Of a stretch of DNA of 29,034 nt, positions 9,864-21,251 are shown piece by piece (the first letter of the stretch is position 1; the number at the start of each line of letters is the position of its first letter). Source of the DNA: Gymnopus androsaceus JB14 (taxonomy: Eukaryota > Basidiomycota > Agaricomycetes > Agaricales > Omphalotaceae); NCBI GenBank assembly GCA_009733575.1, contig ML769946.1, positions 2,380-31,413 of the forward strand, read 5' to 3'. The position numbers were made by a program, and so were the translations under genes. A model generated the notes under the pieces. The model searched no databases and had not been told where the DNA came from. It saw only the letters and a program-made list of their open reading frames with translations.

Positions 9864-11681
9864 TTAATCATTCTCAACCTCGCCATCCCCTGGTCCATCA
9901 TCTTCACCAGAACCGTACCCCTCTACCTTCATATCATTCAACCCGAGCTCTTCATTCTGCTCCCAAGTACGATCATACGATTCAATCGTCATTGAGGGAT
10001 CCGCATCGGGCGCGTATAGATTTTGGAAGTACGAGTTTGCCAGTGGGTCATCGAGGATGAGAGTAAACGGTCGAGCAGCAGACTTAACCTAACGGCGGAT
10101 TAGCGCAATGAACATGAAATGAAACTGATGGACTAACATCTTTTAAATCACCCAAAAATTTCTCAAACTTTTGACGGTCCTCAGAGGCTTCTAAGGAACT
10201 AGATGCGCTATCTCCTGAAAAGATCTTTTCCGATAACTCTTCGTACACCTGTTCCAGTATTCCTTCCAGTGTGGTAAAGCGACCACCGAGAGTCCCGTGG
10301 GTGAGAACCAAGTCAATTTCAGGTATAGTTAAGCCTGCGGTTTCAGACTGCAAAGCAAAACATCAGTAAGTGTAAAGATATGGTAACGAGGCGCGGTTTA
10401 CCTTGAGGATATCTCGACTGAGGTCTTCTGAGTCTTCCACCTTCAAGATCATGCGCTTTCCTTGTTCAGATATGGCAGCACCCGATTTAACCTCGTTGTC
10501 GCGATATCCACAGCGATCACAGTTGGTAGACATGATGAGGACGTCCTGCGAGGAGAAAAATGAGCAAGGAATGCAAAAGGAGGAACTTTCAAGATCGCAC
10601 CTTGAAATAAGGGATGTTAACCTTCTTCATCATGGTATCGAGAGGATGGCCACAACCAGAGCATGTTCCCGGAAAAACGTAGATTTCTTCGTTTTTCCCT
10701 TCGGCACCACCACCAATGTCGTCGTCGTCGTCGGCGTCATCATCATCATTAAGAGACAGTGTAGCAGCGCCTTGAACAACACCTATAGCACATCCAAGTC
10801 AGCATCTATAAACAGAGAAGAAACAACCAAACGCACTAGCTGATTCGTCTGGAGCCGCAACCAATCCTAGCGCGACATTCTATTCCAGCGTTCGCGGATA
10901 CGTTCGCATGTTCCACTTGGGATCCGACATACTTCCAACAAACTCGATCCACGAATTCCCCGCCGGATCGTCTAACTTGATGGTGAAAGCAGGCAACGGT
11001 AAATCCTTTTCCGATGGTTTCTTGACTTCAGCCTTCTCATCCTCATCCTCTTCATCCCCGAGAATCTCTTTGAGTTTATCGATGAGGGTTTGAATCTTTG
11101 TATACGAATCTTCATCTTTGTATCCGGCGCAAAGGCTGATCCAAGCTCAAATCAGCGACGATGTCTCGTACGAGACCTTCGGCAGTGGTGAGTTGGCCAC
11201 GATCGGATGATGGGAGGGTGAGTTGGAATTCTGGGATGATAATCGCTGCAGTAGCTGAGCGCACAATTTGTCTATCCAAGTCTGATCGGGGAAGGATTCT
11301 AGCTGTATACAAACTGCCTTCAGCTAACAAGAAACGCTATTAATTAGCACTGAACCACAAAAATTCGATAAGCTCACGTCTAATGGCTCCGGCAGATTGA
11401 ATTTGCACATCGGAAAGACATCACAATAACTTCACGAAAATAGGGAATCGATGTGAGCATCAACCGTGTAATTCCCTATTAGTACAAAGCACGGTCCAAA
11501 TTCTTTTTCTGGCTTTATAGAAAAAGGGGAAACCGAACTTGCTCGCCGCATTTCATACAGAGACTCTCAATCTCCTGCATAGGTCTATCTTCATCCGTAC
11601 TTGGCTAGACAGTAGTAGCTCCTTCTTCTTGTCGGCAATGGATCCGATAGCTGGGAAAAGCTCTTCTTTCTCTTGCGACAT
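9864..11681 (-). pseudogene. ZPR1: ZPR1 zinc-finger protein gene, 5' half decayed
   Basis: ZPR1 is a conserved eukaryotic protein with two C4 zinc fingers that binds translation factor eEF1A. The start at 11681 gives MSQEKEELFPAIGSIADK. The second half is clean: [94 protein letters not shown], and an acidic tail ending at TAA 9864. The first half has several lesions. A base is lost near 11610, before EIESLCMKCGEQ. A frame conflict sits at the acceptor near 11481. About 23 bp are lost near 11405, removing the second CxxC of finger 1. One base is gained near 11120. CAG has become TAG in the LEQN motif (about 10879). Introns of about 49-55 nt are otherwise intact. This is a decaying copy, unless the assembly is faulty. 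Confidence 0.85.
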
Positions 11682-11776
11682 GGCGCTCAAATTCAAGTTT
11701 GAAGGCGCTCGATCCCCGACTCGAAGTGGAACGAAGTGAAGGGCCTTCTATTCGCCAAACGTCGCACTTTTTGTGG

Positions 11777-11809
11777 CTTTATAAGCGTAATCGTAATGTT
11801 GCTTATTGG
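11777..11809 (-). promoter_or_regulatory. CCAAT box and TATA-like element upstream of ZPR1
   Basis: On the minus strand a CCAAT (11805-11809) and a CTTATAAAG (about 11777-11785) lie 95-130 nt upstream of the ATG at 11681. The order and spacing suit a fungal core promoter. Function is inferred. Confidence 0.4.
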
Positions 11810-11812
11810 TCC

Positions 11813-11834
11813 GGAAGGAAGGAAGGAAGGAAGG
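11813..11834 (+). repeat. GGAA microsatellite (5.5 units)
   Basis: An uninterrupted GGAA tandem run in the ZPR1 5' flank. On the gene strand it is a CCTT pyrimidine tract just beyond the CCAAT box, and may act as a promoter tract or simply be slippage. Confidence 0.85.
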
Positions 11835-12115
11835 TCTATTACACGGCATGGTCCAAGTGTTGAACGCCGGTTCCAGAGCATTCTTGTGGCAAGCACCGTT
11901 ATCTCTGGGACTCCCGCTAGCTGTAAGGACGAGCTCGCAACAGACACAGTGTGTCGCTGCTGTAGATCCAGACAGTTTACGGGAGCCACCTACTTAATTA
12001 CATGCATTAGGTATACTACTACTTATTTACGAGTCTCATTCCTATTTACTGTTTGATATCATCGACGATATTGCTCCGGAACATACATAACAGTGCCATT
12101 GTATAAGTACTTTGA
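11835..12115. other. Spacer between ZPR1 promoter and the retroelement
   Basis: About 280 bp with no recognised feature. The small open frames that cross it overlap the microsatellite and have no protein-like pattern. Confidence 0.4.
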
Positions 12116-13650
12116 TCATCTGTATACCCACTTGGCAAGGACAGAGAAGCTTGGTTGGCTTGAAGCAAGGTAAGCCAAGTAAGATCTTTTATCCATGTTA
12201 TTATTGAGGACAACAGGTCTCGGTTGTAAGTGGTAAAATTCCTGGAGGAAGTTGCTTCTAAGATCTACCAGTGGTTGGTGGGTGCATTCCAGAAGTGCAT
12301 GCTCAGGTGTTTCAACTGCTTGCTTGCAAAACCGACAGACTCTCTCATTATGTGGGACTTGTATCCTGTGGTTGTCTGTCCATGTGAGGCGAACAACAGC
12401 TAGTGGATGGTCACCAGAGAGTAGACAAGTGAGAGCCTTACAATGTTGTGCATTTTGTATATCCTTTAAGTACTGGCGAAGCCACATAGTGCGATATTTT
12501 GAGCCGCCATTCTCATGTGGTTCTTGACGCAGTTGTAGGAGGTAGGAGCATTTGTCAACTCTTTCTAATTCACTTTCAACCCATCAGAGTGCTTCATTAG
12601 TAATTATTTTTGTGAAGTCACCCAGCACATCCAAATCAGGTCCTGCACTGAGGAGAATGTCTGCATCTGGTAGGGAGTAGGTAGGACATACTCTAGTGAT
12701 ATTTATCTTTAAATCACCAAACCAGGAGCTCTTCCCTTGAGTATGGAGGGAAATGCTTTCATTGAGCGCAGCTCTCACATATGTGTCTGAAGGTCTTTTT
12801 AAGAAGTATGAAAGGGAGCGAAGAGCCAGTATCAGCCAGCGGAATTGAAAAAATGCCTTTTGCACATCAAAAAGCAGGTCAAAGAGTTGGCTGCTAGTGT
12901 TAAGTGTGACCTCACATCCATAGATAAGGTGTGGGGTCTACACAGCCCATGTACAGTATTTTACCTTCATGTACAGGGAGAGTTCCGATCATAGACTCCA
13001 CATGAAGAACAGCATGGGCAGTTTTGCGAGCCTTTTGTGTCTTTTCCACAAAGTGTGGTTTGATTAGAGAGGAGAACACTCTGTAGTTTCCAGTACAGAA
13101 GTGCATTCCCACATAGACATATTCCATTAATAAAGCTACTGGGCTATTGCCAAACCGGAATACAGGCATAATTGCAGGGGCAGGACCATGATATGAGATT
13201 CCTGACTTAATAGCATTTATAATTAGAAAGTTGACTCGGCACCATTGATAAAAAATATCCATTTTGCGTTGAAGACCTTCAGCTGAGAGAGCTAGTAAAA
13301 GTAGGTCATCTGCTTGCTCCAAGTGTGAGATAAGCATACCCATGAGCTCAATATCATCAGCTGTTGGTGGGATCTCAAAGTCTGCCATATACAGAATCCA
13401 GAACTCGTGTGAGAGTGTATCACCAATCATAATTCCAATATCTGCACCAAATGAATTGGAGAGTTCATTCTCATGACAAACTTTGTATTGCATAAGTGCA
13501 TAGATCATGCGAATCCAGTCAAAGAGCTTTCCTGACATTCCTAGCATTTTCAGCTTCAGCCAGAGAGTAGCACGGTCTGTAGACGGGAAGGCATTTGTGA
13601 TGTCAACTGTAGCAACATAGAGAGTTTTTCCCATTGCCCGGAACTTCATT
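12116..13650 (-). pseudogene. Reverse transcriptase (RVT_1) plus C-terminal zinc motif, broken
   Basis: RT blocks in order on the minus strand: LYVATVDITNAFPSTDRATL (motif A, catalytic Asp), GIMIGDTLSHEFWILYMADF (motif B), HLEQADDLLLLA (motif C, QADD instead of YADD), VNFLIINAIKSGI (motif D). From memory, 'HLEQADD' is common in this Agaricomycete RT family, so the Gln need not be a decay mark. A base gained in a C run near 12936 shifts the frame from the WM stop into PHLIYGCEVTL; that frame continues to TGA at 12584-12586, and after this one nonsense codon it stays open to 12116. The C-terminal part has CRFCKQAVETPEHALLEC, a CCHC-like motif. Not functional as it stands. Confidence 0.8.
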
Positions 13651-13982
13651 GATTCGGAACTGTTCCGACCAAATTCTTCTTCCGTTCCTTTTCCGCGTAT
13701 AAAGGTTGTCTGGTTTTTTTCTTTTTTCTTCCATTGTCCAACTCGCTGGCCATAACGGTGATTGCTCGACCAAACCGTCTGAAAGAATAAATGGCAAACT
13801 TGCTTGAACTTTACCAGTCCGCGTCCTCGAGCCAGCCTTCTTGGTCTTTCTCCTTCCAACATTATGAGCAACTGAATCATCTCTCCCATTCCCCCTCCAT
13901 ATGCGGCTATGGACTCTAGACTTTCAAAGCAGCAGCAGTCTGTGGAAAACATGGATACCCTTTTCCTGCTCGTAATAAACAT
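12116..13982 (-). mobile_element. Decayed non-LTR (LINE-type) retroelement remnant
   Basis: The minus strand encodes a reverse transcriptase core followed by a linker and a C-terminal Cys/His motif, the usual order at the 3' end of an ORF2 of non-LTR elements. No endonuclease, 5' UTR or poly(A) tail was found. Upstream of about 13646, the open frame that continues to 13982 carries no RT-like sequence, so the 5' part is lost or replaced by unrelated DNA. No target duplication could be defined. Confidence 0.75.
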
Positions 13983-14744
13983 GGAATTTGATCCTCACAT
14001 CCACTTTTACCGGTTATATTGTCCATGAGACTCATCCTCTACATTGCAACATCATTCGAAGCTCTATTATGGATGTGATTGCTTTATCAGAAAACCGGCT
14101 GTTTCATAAATGTTGAAGATGCACCCCCTCTGGAAATTTTCCGTTGCCATGATCCTTTTATCCTCCAGCATATCCCGACGCATTGATTCGTGTACATACG
14201 TTCTTCTTTAGATGGTCTCCTTCTGCAGCCCGAAGAAATATTTACTTGTAACCTGGTGTTCATTCTTCAAGATCTATTTTTGTCAAGAATGTTTGTCTGC
14301 TATACGGCTCCAAAAAATGCCCCGACTAGCATTAAACAACATATATATTGTGGAGAATTTCCTGGATGGTCCCGTGATGTTGCATGGAGGAGATAGCGGT
14401 TGCTTTATATTGCACCACTGCTCATGTTACTTGCTTGTACGGTGTTTCATTGACAGAACAGAACCCATTTCAATTGCATGGAAACACCTCTGCACACCTC
14501 CTCAATGTCATTGCTCTTGATAATGTTTCATAGGAAATGACAGTACTGACCATAGTGTGAAAGATTTTACCATTCAATTTGCATTCAATGCTAAGAGGCT
14601 CATACAGCCATTGACTGCGACATCTGACCAGCTAAGTATTTTTGCTCCTATTATCATGAAAAAGTGGTTGTGGATGGGGGGAGCATAATAGTTGGTCTTT
14701 CATGAGGGTGTGCTCTACATCTCTGCTTTGAGTATTCTAATCAA
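13983..14744. other. Unannotated stretch between retroelement and hairpin
   Basis: About 760 bp. Two overlapping plus-strand open frames (14190-14520) look like random reading frames: Cys- and Ser-rich with no domain. No repeat or RNA was recognised. Confidence 0.4.
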
Positions 14745-14850
14745 ATTTCTTGTAGGCATATGTCCTTAAAGCATCAAGAGTAGGAGACAACTACTGTATA
14801 TTTTGTGAATGTAATAACTGATGCTTTAAGGACATATGTCTACAAGAAAT
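14745..14850. repeat. Long hairpin: 32-bp inverted repeat with 42-nt loop
   Basis: The arms 14745-14776 and 14819-14850 are reverse complements at 31 of 32 positions (core GGACATATG on one arm, CATATGTCC on the other). The loop is 14777-14818. It could be a minimal MITE, a palindrome left by an insertion, or a transcribed hairpin. It has no resemblance to the CATCAGC family. Confidence 0.9.
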
Positions 14851-15599
14851 ATAATCTTGTATTCCTGTCAGAATAGCACTTCTTCATCTTCGAGTCGGGG
14901 ACTTGCCGGACTTGACCGGCGCTAAGATTTTTATACTTAAGCGTCCTCGGGTTTTACGGCGTCATGGATGAGCTCCATCTGCAAGGCACTGAATTGTGTA
15001 AAGTACCCCCACCTTGCTCTGAAGGAGTTAGACTCAAAGCGAGTCATCGTGGGATGGACTCGACTTGAACCTTTACAGGTTCTGTGCTGGAGTTTGGCAG
15101 GCATTCATTCAGCCTTGTTCAAGCATTCAACATTCAATGAATTAAAAGCATATTAAGTATTCCATAAGCTTGAGATCTTTTGCAACTACTTAGCTCGATT
15201 CACAGTTTTCATCTTGACACTTTTAAGTTTGTTAGGGGTCATTTAATCTCTGTTCGGCCGAAATTTCAGGTTCTTGACAGGGATTGGACAACTCACTTGA
15301 GATATAGAGGCAGATATGCCTGCTCGACAGGGATCCTTGAGCCCGGGGATGTAAGATGAGAAGCAAAGTGTTGTACTAGACATAAGCAAACATTGCACTT
15401 GGCCTTGATTCAACAACCTCAATACAGACCCGGGCATAATAGGAAGAGCCAGGATACCAATCCACTTCCCAGCACTCCCATTGCTAAAACAGCCCCTATG
15501 CCACCTCCAGCAGAATTCAGTGCCATTTTATACTGATGTCCAGCCATTCATCAGCAAAGCCTGTACCATCACAATACATTTATTTTGTCTCTAGAGCAG
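14851..15599. other. Unannotated stretch
   Basis: About 750 bp. No supported gene; the open frames at 14968-15156 and 15243-15437 have no recognisable features. No tRNA or terminal repeats were seen. Confidence 0.4.
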
Positions 15600-15706
15600 G
15601 GATAGTAATTCCAGACATCTCCAGAGACCTCCAGAGATGTCTGGAGAAGTTTGACAGCTTTTTGACAGCTGTCAGAGCTCTGGAGACCAACCAGGTTTTG
15701 CTGATG
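15600..15706. mobile_element. Family A MITE fragment, one end missing
   Basis: It contains the same palindromic words as the element at 1260-1438 (CCAGAGATGTCTGG, GACAGCTGTC) and ends CCAGGTTTTGCTGATG at 15706, the family's right end. The matching left end is absent. An internal stem pairs CCAGACATCT with AGATGTCTGG. Confidence 0.6.
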
Positions 15707-16466
15707 ATTAAAGCACTCATTGCTCACTGTGAAATCAAACAATGGCTTCAAAAGTGCTATAATGTCATACTGCATTGCAATATCCCTTCCTCTTTCCAGA
15801 AGGAATCCACATCCTTTGATACTTTCCATATGCACCCTGAACAATCTCATGCTTTCCAGGATTTTTGTTCAATACCCTTGGTCAATCCCTGTGACTCTGA
15901 GTATCTGAGTTACATTGACAAATTACTACAATTCCACAGATCAGGCATTCGTAGACCTGCAAGAGGATTAGACAAGAAGCATAAACTCACCTAAACACTT
16001 GAGTAAACAGTATTGTATATCTTGACTGGAGGTAGAGGTGTCACTGCAGCTGTACCCCTACTACTTTCAGCTCCTGTTGCATTACTACAAGTAACCACTG
16101 CTGGTACTTCTGCTGGTGCCACTGACTGCATTGAAGCAGGTGGAAGAAGCAAAGATTTAAATAAATCAAAAAAGCAAAGAGTTGAGTGAATTGGCAGGGG
16201 TGGAGTTTAGATTGACTTTTGGTGTGAACCTCAGAGGTGCTACTAGATTGTTTGTGACTGCTTTCCTAGTATGCAGCCTCCATGTTGAATGGATCCTGAA
16301 GGATGGATAATCAAACTATGTCAATACTAAAGGTTGGTCGTTGAAGCTATGAATGTCAGTGACAGTGGAAAAAGAACAGCAGAAGATTAGATAGTCATGG
16401 CAAATCACACATGGTTTTGCAGGGATTTCAAGACTCGGTGACATTGATGATATAAAAGGTTAATCT
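15707..16466. other. Unannotated stretch before the Copia element, with one open frame
   Basis: A 152-codon plus-strand frame (15536-15994) starts inside or before the MITE fragment and ends GLDKKHKLT. It has no recognised domain and probably is not a gene. Nothing else was recognised up to the Copia target site. Confidence 0.35.
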
Positions 16467-16471
16467 ACATC
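16467..16471 (+). repeat. Target-site duplication, left copy (ACATC)
   Basis: ACATC precedes the 5' LTR and is repeated directly after the 3' LTR at 21563-21567. A perfect 5-bp duplication is the expected size for a Copia integrase. Confidence 0.95.
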
Positions 16472-16591
16472 TGTTAAATGTTGACGGGCGTTTAGTGTGG
16501 CGCCGTATGTTTGGTTTGGCTTTCCTTTTCGGGTTCTATGTTCTTATTTGGTAATCTTTATTTGTTTACCAACGTGACCTATTTTCCGTAC

Positions 16592-16598
16592 TATATAA
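16592..16598 (+). promoter_or_regulatory. LTR TATA box
   Basis: TATATAA in the LTR. The duplicated leader fragment in the 3' LTR starts at a base equivalent to 16626, 34 nt downstream of this box, which is where transcription should begin. Confidence 0.65.
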
Positions 16599-16650
16599 AG
16601 CTGGGCACGTCGATTTCCCGCTTCCCTCAGTTCCATCATTACGACTGAGG

Positions 16651-16699
16651 GTAAGCTTCTTACTTATAATTTCTCTTTCATTATTGACTTTACCTATAG
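16651..16699 (+). other. Intron within the LTR / leader (49 nt)
   Basis: Starts GTAAGC, contains ATTGAC as a possible branch site, ends CTATAG. The 3' LTR holds a second copy of the surrounding sequence that lacks exactly this segment (21501-21553), so the RNA has been spliced here at least once. Confidence 0.8.
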
Positions 16700-16871
16700 C
16701 CCTCGTTGTATTCATCGCGTCTATAGGAATTTCACAGATTCGCAGTCAGAATCGCTGTTCTGTATCTCGCCAAATAGACTCTGGGTTTACCTTCACTGCC
16801 TCACCGTTGTCGAAATTTGTCTTTCTCGCCGTTGCCAAAACTTTATCCTTATCCTCCTTATCCTTTCAAAT

Positions 16872-19800
16872 ATGAGTTCGACGCCGTCCAGTCAACTTCC
16901 GTCTCTTATCTCGTTCCCCGAGGAAAAGCAACTGAAAGGTGCTTCGAACTGGGCTGCCTTCCGTGATCACGTCAAGAGCGTTGCTCGTTCCTATGGGATG
17001 ACTGGATATCTCCTTGGATCCATCATCTGTCCCGCTCAAAACGCTGCTCCCGCTGTCCTTGCTGCCGGAACCGCTCAAGCTGCTGTCATTGTTCCTGTCG
17101 CCACATCTGTCAATTCGCAAAACCCGTCCGATCAGGAATGGGAGCTTCGGGATGGTCATCTCGCTGGAATCATTTACCAAAATATTCGCGATCCCCGTTC
17201 AATTAATCTGGGTGCTGAACTCACTGTGAACCAGATGTGGGTCAAGCTGTCTGGCGAATACGATAAACAAAGTGCAGCTAATCAGACTCTCGCTACGGAA
17301 TGTCTTCGTCAGCTCAAGTACGTTGAGGGGACGCCCTTCGAGAAGCATTTCGGTGCCTTGGAAGCTCTACGTCAGGATGCCTCGGATGCTGGATGCACAG
17401 TCACCGATGACGAGCTCCGTGGATATTTCCTTAGTTCCTTGCCGATTCCTTCCCATCTCTGGATTATCCAGAATCATGGCTCTCGAACGTACAAGGAGAT
17501 CAAGCAATTCTTGGAGGAGTACGACGTCCAGCTTTGTCTTGCTGGAGGCTTCAAATCTGATGGGTCGTCTGCTCTTGCCACAGTCACGAATACCACGTAT
17601 GCACGGAAGCCATTTGTTTGCGAGAACTGCAAGTGTTCTGGCCACAGTCAGAAGCAATGCTGGTCGCCTGGTGGTGGTGCCAAGCACCGTGCTCCTGCCT
17701 GGTGGAAACGGGGTGTCGAATCGAACAGGCCTGCTGCCGCTGCAGTCACTGGGAATTCTTCCGTCACAGAGCACATCGTCGCTGCTGCTACTTACGATTT
17801 CGGTTGCAGTGGTGCGTTTGGTACTCCAGTTCATGCTGCGGTAACTGACTCGAACCTCTTTAGACGCAGAGGGGAAAGCATTGCCGTGGTAGAAAATGAC
17901 TGGTTGTACAATACGCTACCTACTGTTCTCATGTCTACAATATCCTCATCTTTGTTTCCTTCAATTGAATGTGTTCCCACCTATATCGACAGTGCCGCTT
18001 CTGAATGGTGCATTCGTGATAAGTCGTTGTTCATCGAATACACTCCTGTTCGTATTGTGGGTCGGATGGCTACGGAGGGAGAGGATGGTCAATTCGTTAT
18101 TGAAGGCAGAGGAATCGTTGAATTGCACGTACGAACGTCTAGCGGGGTTGTGAACAAACTGCGTTTTCCCGCTTCGCATACCCCTTCGTTCTCGATGAAC
18201 CTGTTGTCGCTCCCAGCTATGGACGTTCTGGGTTATCGAGGGACGTGGGGGAGTGGTATGTTGACGGTTGCTGATAAAACTGGGAAGGTAGTGGTGGATG
18301 GCAAGTTGGCTTTTGAGAAAGCACGTCACCGTTTATACGAGGTGGACGTTGTCGGTGTGAAGCCACCTGTGGTGTCAGTTACCGTGAAATCTCGGTCGAT
18401 GAATGTGCCTTGCTCATTGGAAATGTGGCACATCCACTTCAGGCATGCGGATATAAATGTCGTCCACATGATGTTGAAGAAGGGCTTGGTTGGTGGGTTG
18501 AATATCTCGGATATGACGGTGTGCGGAAAGTGTGAGGTCTGCTTGTTGATGAAGGCTACTAGAAGACCATTCGATGCGGTTGTTATCCCATCATCGGAAC
18601 CTTTGGATCGCGTTAGTCTCGACTTGTGGGGGGAGAGCAAGAACTACCAGTCTCGGTGGTGCAGTCTACATGCTGCTAGCTTGCGACAACAGTACAGGCA
18701 TACCATTTCCATATTTCTCCGCCACAAAGGACACTCCAAAGATCTTGTCATTGGTAAAAGTCTTTGTCGCTATGGCTGAGACCCAAACGGGGAGGAAAGT
18801 ACGCGTTTTTTGTATTGACCTTGGTCGAGAATTTGACAACAAATGGTTGAGGATTTTTGCAACGAGAAGGGTATTGTCATCGAGCGCGTTCCTAAAGACT
18901 CTTCAGCTGCTAACACACAAGTAGAACAAGCAAACCGTACCATTATCAAAGGTACTCGTGCCATGTTGGAGGGTTCTGACCTTGATAAAAGGTTCTGGGC
19001 GGAGGCTGCTGCTGCTCAATGTTATATTAGAGGGTTTATTCCTACCATGCGGCATCCTGGACAGGTTCCCTGGCAGAAGTGGAAACAATCTGACACTCTT
19101 GACGTCTCGCATCTACGAAAGTGGGGGTCGAAGGTTTGGGTTAAGGATCTGGATCACAAGGAGGGGAAACTGGGTCGGCAAGCTTGGCATGGATTTATGG
19201 CCGGTTACCTCGGTGCACGAGGTTATAGAGTTTACGATCCTGATAGGAAAAGTGTCTATTTGGTTAGGGACGTAGTTTTTGAGGAAGGAACACCGAGAAG
19301 GACTCAGCGTGTTGAAACAGGTCCCGCGGATGACGAAGAAGCTTTTGAGGTAGAGCTTGCTGGTCGCGATCCTGTTGAAGAACGTCCGCGGACCCCAGAA
19401 GACATTGGACAAGCTCCTGAAGTACCTCCAGAGACTCCTCGATGTTCGAGTCGAGTCTCTGTTCCCTCACCTGCGCTCTTACACTCAATCGACTACTTGA
19501 GGGACGAAGAGGGTGCGAAAGCCGACGAGCTTGAGTGGGCAAATATAGCCGTCCTTGCTGTCAACGTTATGGAAGATGAACGTAGACAGAGGGAAAATGA
19601 AGAAACTGTTTTGGCCTTGGCTAGTGCTGTGAAAGGGGACGGCGATATCGTGATTCCGTCGTCGTACAGAGAGGCCATGCGTGAACCTGAGAAGTGGGGT
19701 CCAGCCATGGAAGCCAAGATAAAGGGCCTGAAAGATCGAGAGGTTTGGAAGCTAGTCGATGCTCCAGAAGGTGTCCGGATACTAGAGGGTATGTGGGTAT

Positions 19801-21251
19801 ACGATTTGAAGGTAGATGGGGAAGGAAAAGTTTTGAAAACTAAAGCTCATTACGTCACTAGAGGCGACATGCAAATTGCGGGTGTGGACTACGAGAAGAG
19901 TTGGTCGATGGTCGCGCATGTGGAGTCGGTTCGTATGCTTATGGCCATCGCAGTTGGCCTCGGACTGGAGACAAGTCAATGGGATTTCTCATTGGCATAC
20001 TTGAACGGGACTTTGCCAAAGGATCCGCCAGTTTATATGCGTCAGCGTACCGGTTTTGCTCAGATGGGGGAGGAGGCGAAAGTGTGTCTGATGCAAAGAC
20101 CTCTATATGGAATGGTACAAGCAGGCCATATTTGGTACAACGAACTAGAGGACCAGTTCAAGAAACTGGGCTTCAAGTCCTCACACGCTGATCCTTGCAT
20201 TCACTCTCGATTTGACCCTGCTTCTGGTCATAGGACCATTGCATCCGTTCACACCGGCGATATTTTTGCGGCTTCGACAGATAGAAAGGAAGCGGAGAAT
20301 GCAATTCATGGTTTCAGAATCTGGGACCTGAAGGACGTCAAGGATAAGAACGTCCTCCTTGGATTAACTATCGATTACTTGCCAGATGGTTCAATTGGCG
20401 TTACGCAAGCCCTGTTCTTCCTCAAAGCTTTCAAATACTTTGGTATTCTCGATGATCTTCAATCACTGTATACTCCATTCCCTCCCGGCTACTCTATACC
20501 TGCGAGAGGGAAACAATCAAAGGAGGATGACGCGTTCATGAACAACAAGCCATACCGAGGTCTACTGGGTTGTTGCCAATGGGGGAGTGGATGCAGCAGA
20601 CCGGACATTAGTTTCGCATGTTCGAGTCTGGCGACGGTTCAAAATGAACCGTTCCCTGAGGATTGGGACCTCCTCATCAAACTATGCCGTTATATTCTAA
20701 CGACAGTGCATTACGGAGTGAAGTATAAACCTTGCGTGGATAAGAAGGTTACGACGGTGGGCTATTCGGATGCGGATTGGGCTGGTTGCAAAGCTACGCA
20801 TCGGTCGACCTCCGGATATATATTCTTGATGAACGGTTGTCCTGTGGCATGGGCTTCGAAAAAGCAGAATTTAGTTTCCTTGTCGTCGACGGAATCGGAG
20901 TATATCGCATTAGCGAAATGCGTTCAGCAGGCTATCTGGATGGCGAGTTGGTTACGAGAAGTGGACTTGGACATGGGAGGACCGATGGGTTTGCTGGTTG
21001 ACAACCTAGGAGCGATTGCGTTGTTGGAGACGACGAAGGGGCACGACTTGGCCAAGCACATTGACATCCGGTACTTCTTTATTCGGGACGCTGTCAAGGA
21101 AGGACAGGTATCCGTGCATCCGGTGGCATCTTCTCAGAACCTTGCGGACATTATGACCAAGTCGTTATCCAGGGAGAAGCATCATCGCATCGTGACTGCA
21201 TTGGGTTTGGATTGGTGGTATAACGACGCCAGGGGGAGTGTTAAATGTTGA
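16872..21251 (+). pseudogene. Copia Gag-Pol polyprotein, frame-broken and RT-mutated
   Basis: Gag starts at 16872. A zinc knuckle CENCKCSGHSQKQC is followed by protease IDSAASEW, a pre-integrase HHCC region (MWHIHFRH.., CGKCEVC), integrase (LDRVSLDLWG, VFCIDLGREF, NTQVEQANR), RT (QWDFSLAYLNGTL, LYGMVQAGHIWY) and RNase H (YSDADWAG, STESEYIAL, DNLGAIAL, KHIDIRYFFIRD). An extra G in the G run near 18630 and a missing A near 18845 put about 210 bp of integrase in another frame, with a stop at 18777; the frame is then restored. The catalytic box that is usually xVDD reads HTGD (SVHTGDIFAAS), losing one of the two metal-binding Asp. The stop codon lies 13 bp inside the 3' LTR. Autonomous activity is unlikely. 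Confidence 0.93.
21231..21238 (+). other. Polypurine tract
   Basis: AGGGGGAG directly before the 3' LTR, the expected plus-strand primer site. Confidence 0.8.

Larger units (their letters stand above)
16472..16736 (+). repeat. 5' LTR (265 bp)
   Basis: From TGTTAAATG to TTTCACA. It carries TATATAA at 16592-16598 and a 49-nt intron-like segment at 16651-16699. It matches the 3' LTR except for three substitutions and the 59-bp insertion there. Confidence 0.95.

Noticed and set aside
10403..10843. 146-codon plus-strand open frame
   Set aside because: It is antisense to ZPR1 exons that carry clear zinc-finger motifs; its translation has no protein-like pattern.
13650..13982. N-terminal part of the RT open frame as retroelement protein
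   Set aside because: The frame is open, but the sequence does not resemble the region normally preceding this RT and includes low-complexity Lys/Glu stretches; probably chance read-through.
15536..15994. 152-codon open frame as a gene
   Set aside because: It crosses the MITE fragment, has no recognisable domain, and has no promoter or intron evidence.
17367..17834. 155-codon minus-strand open frame within Copia gag
   Set aside because: Opposite-strand shadow of the gag coding region, which has a zinc knuckle in the other frame.
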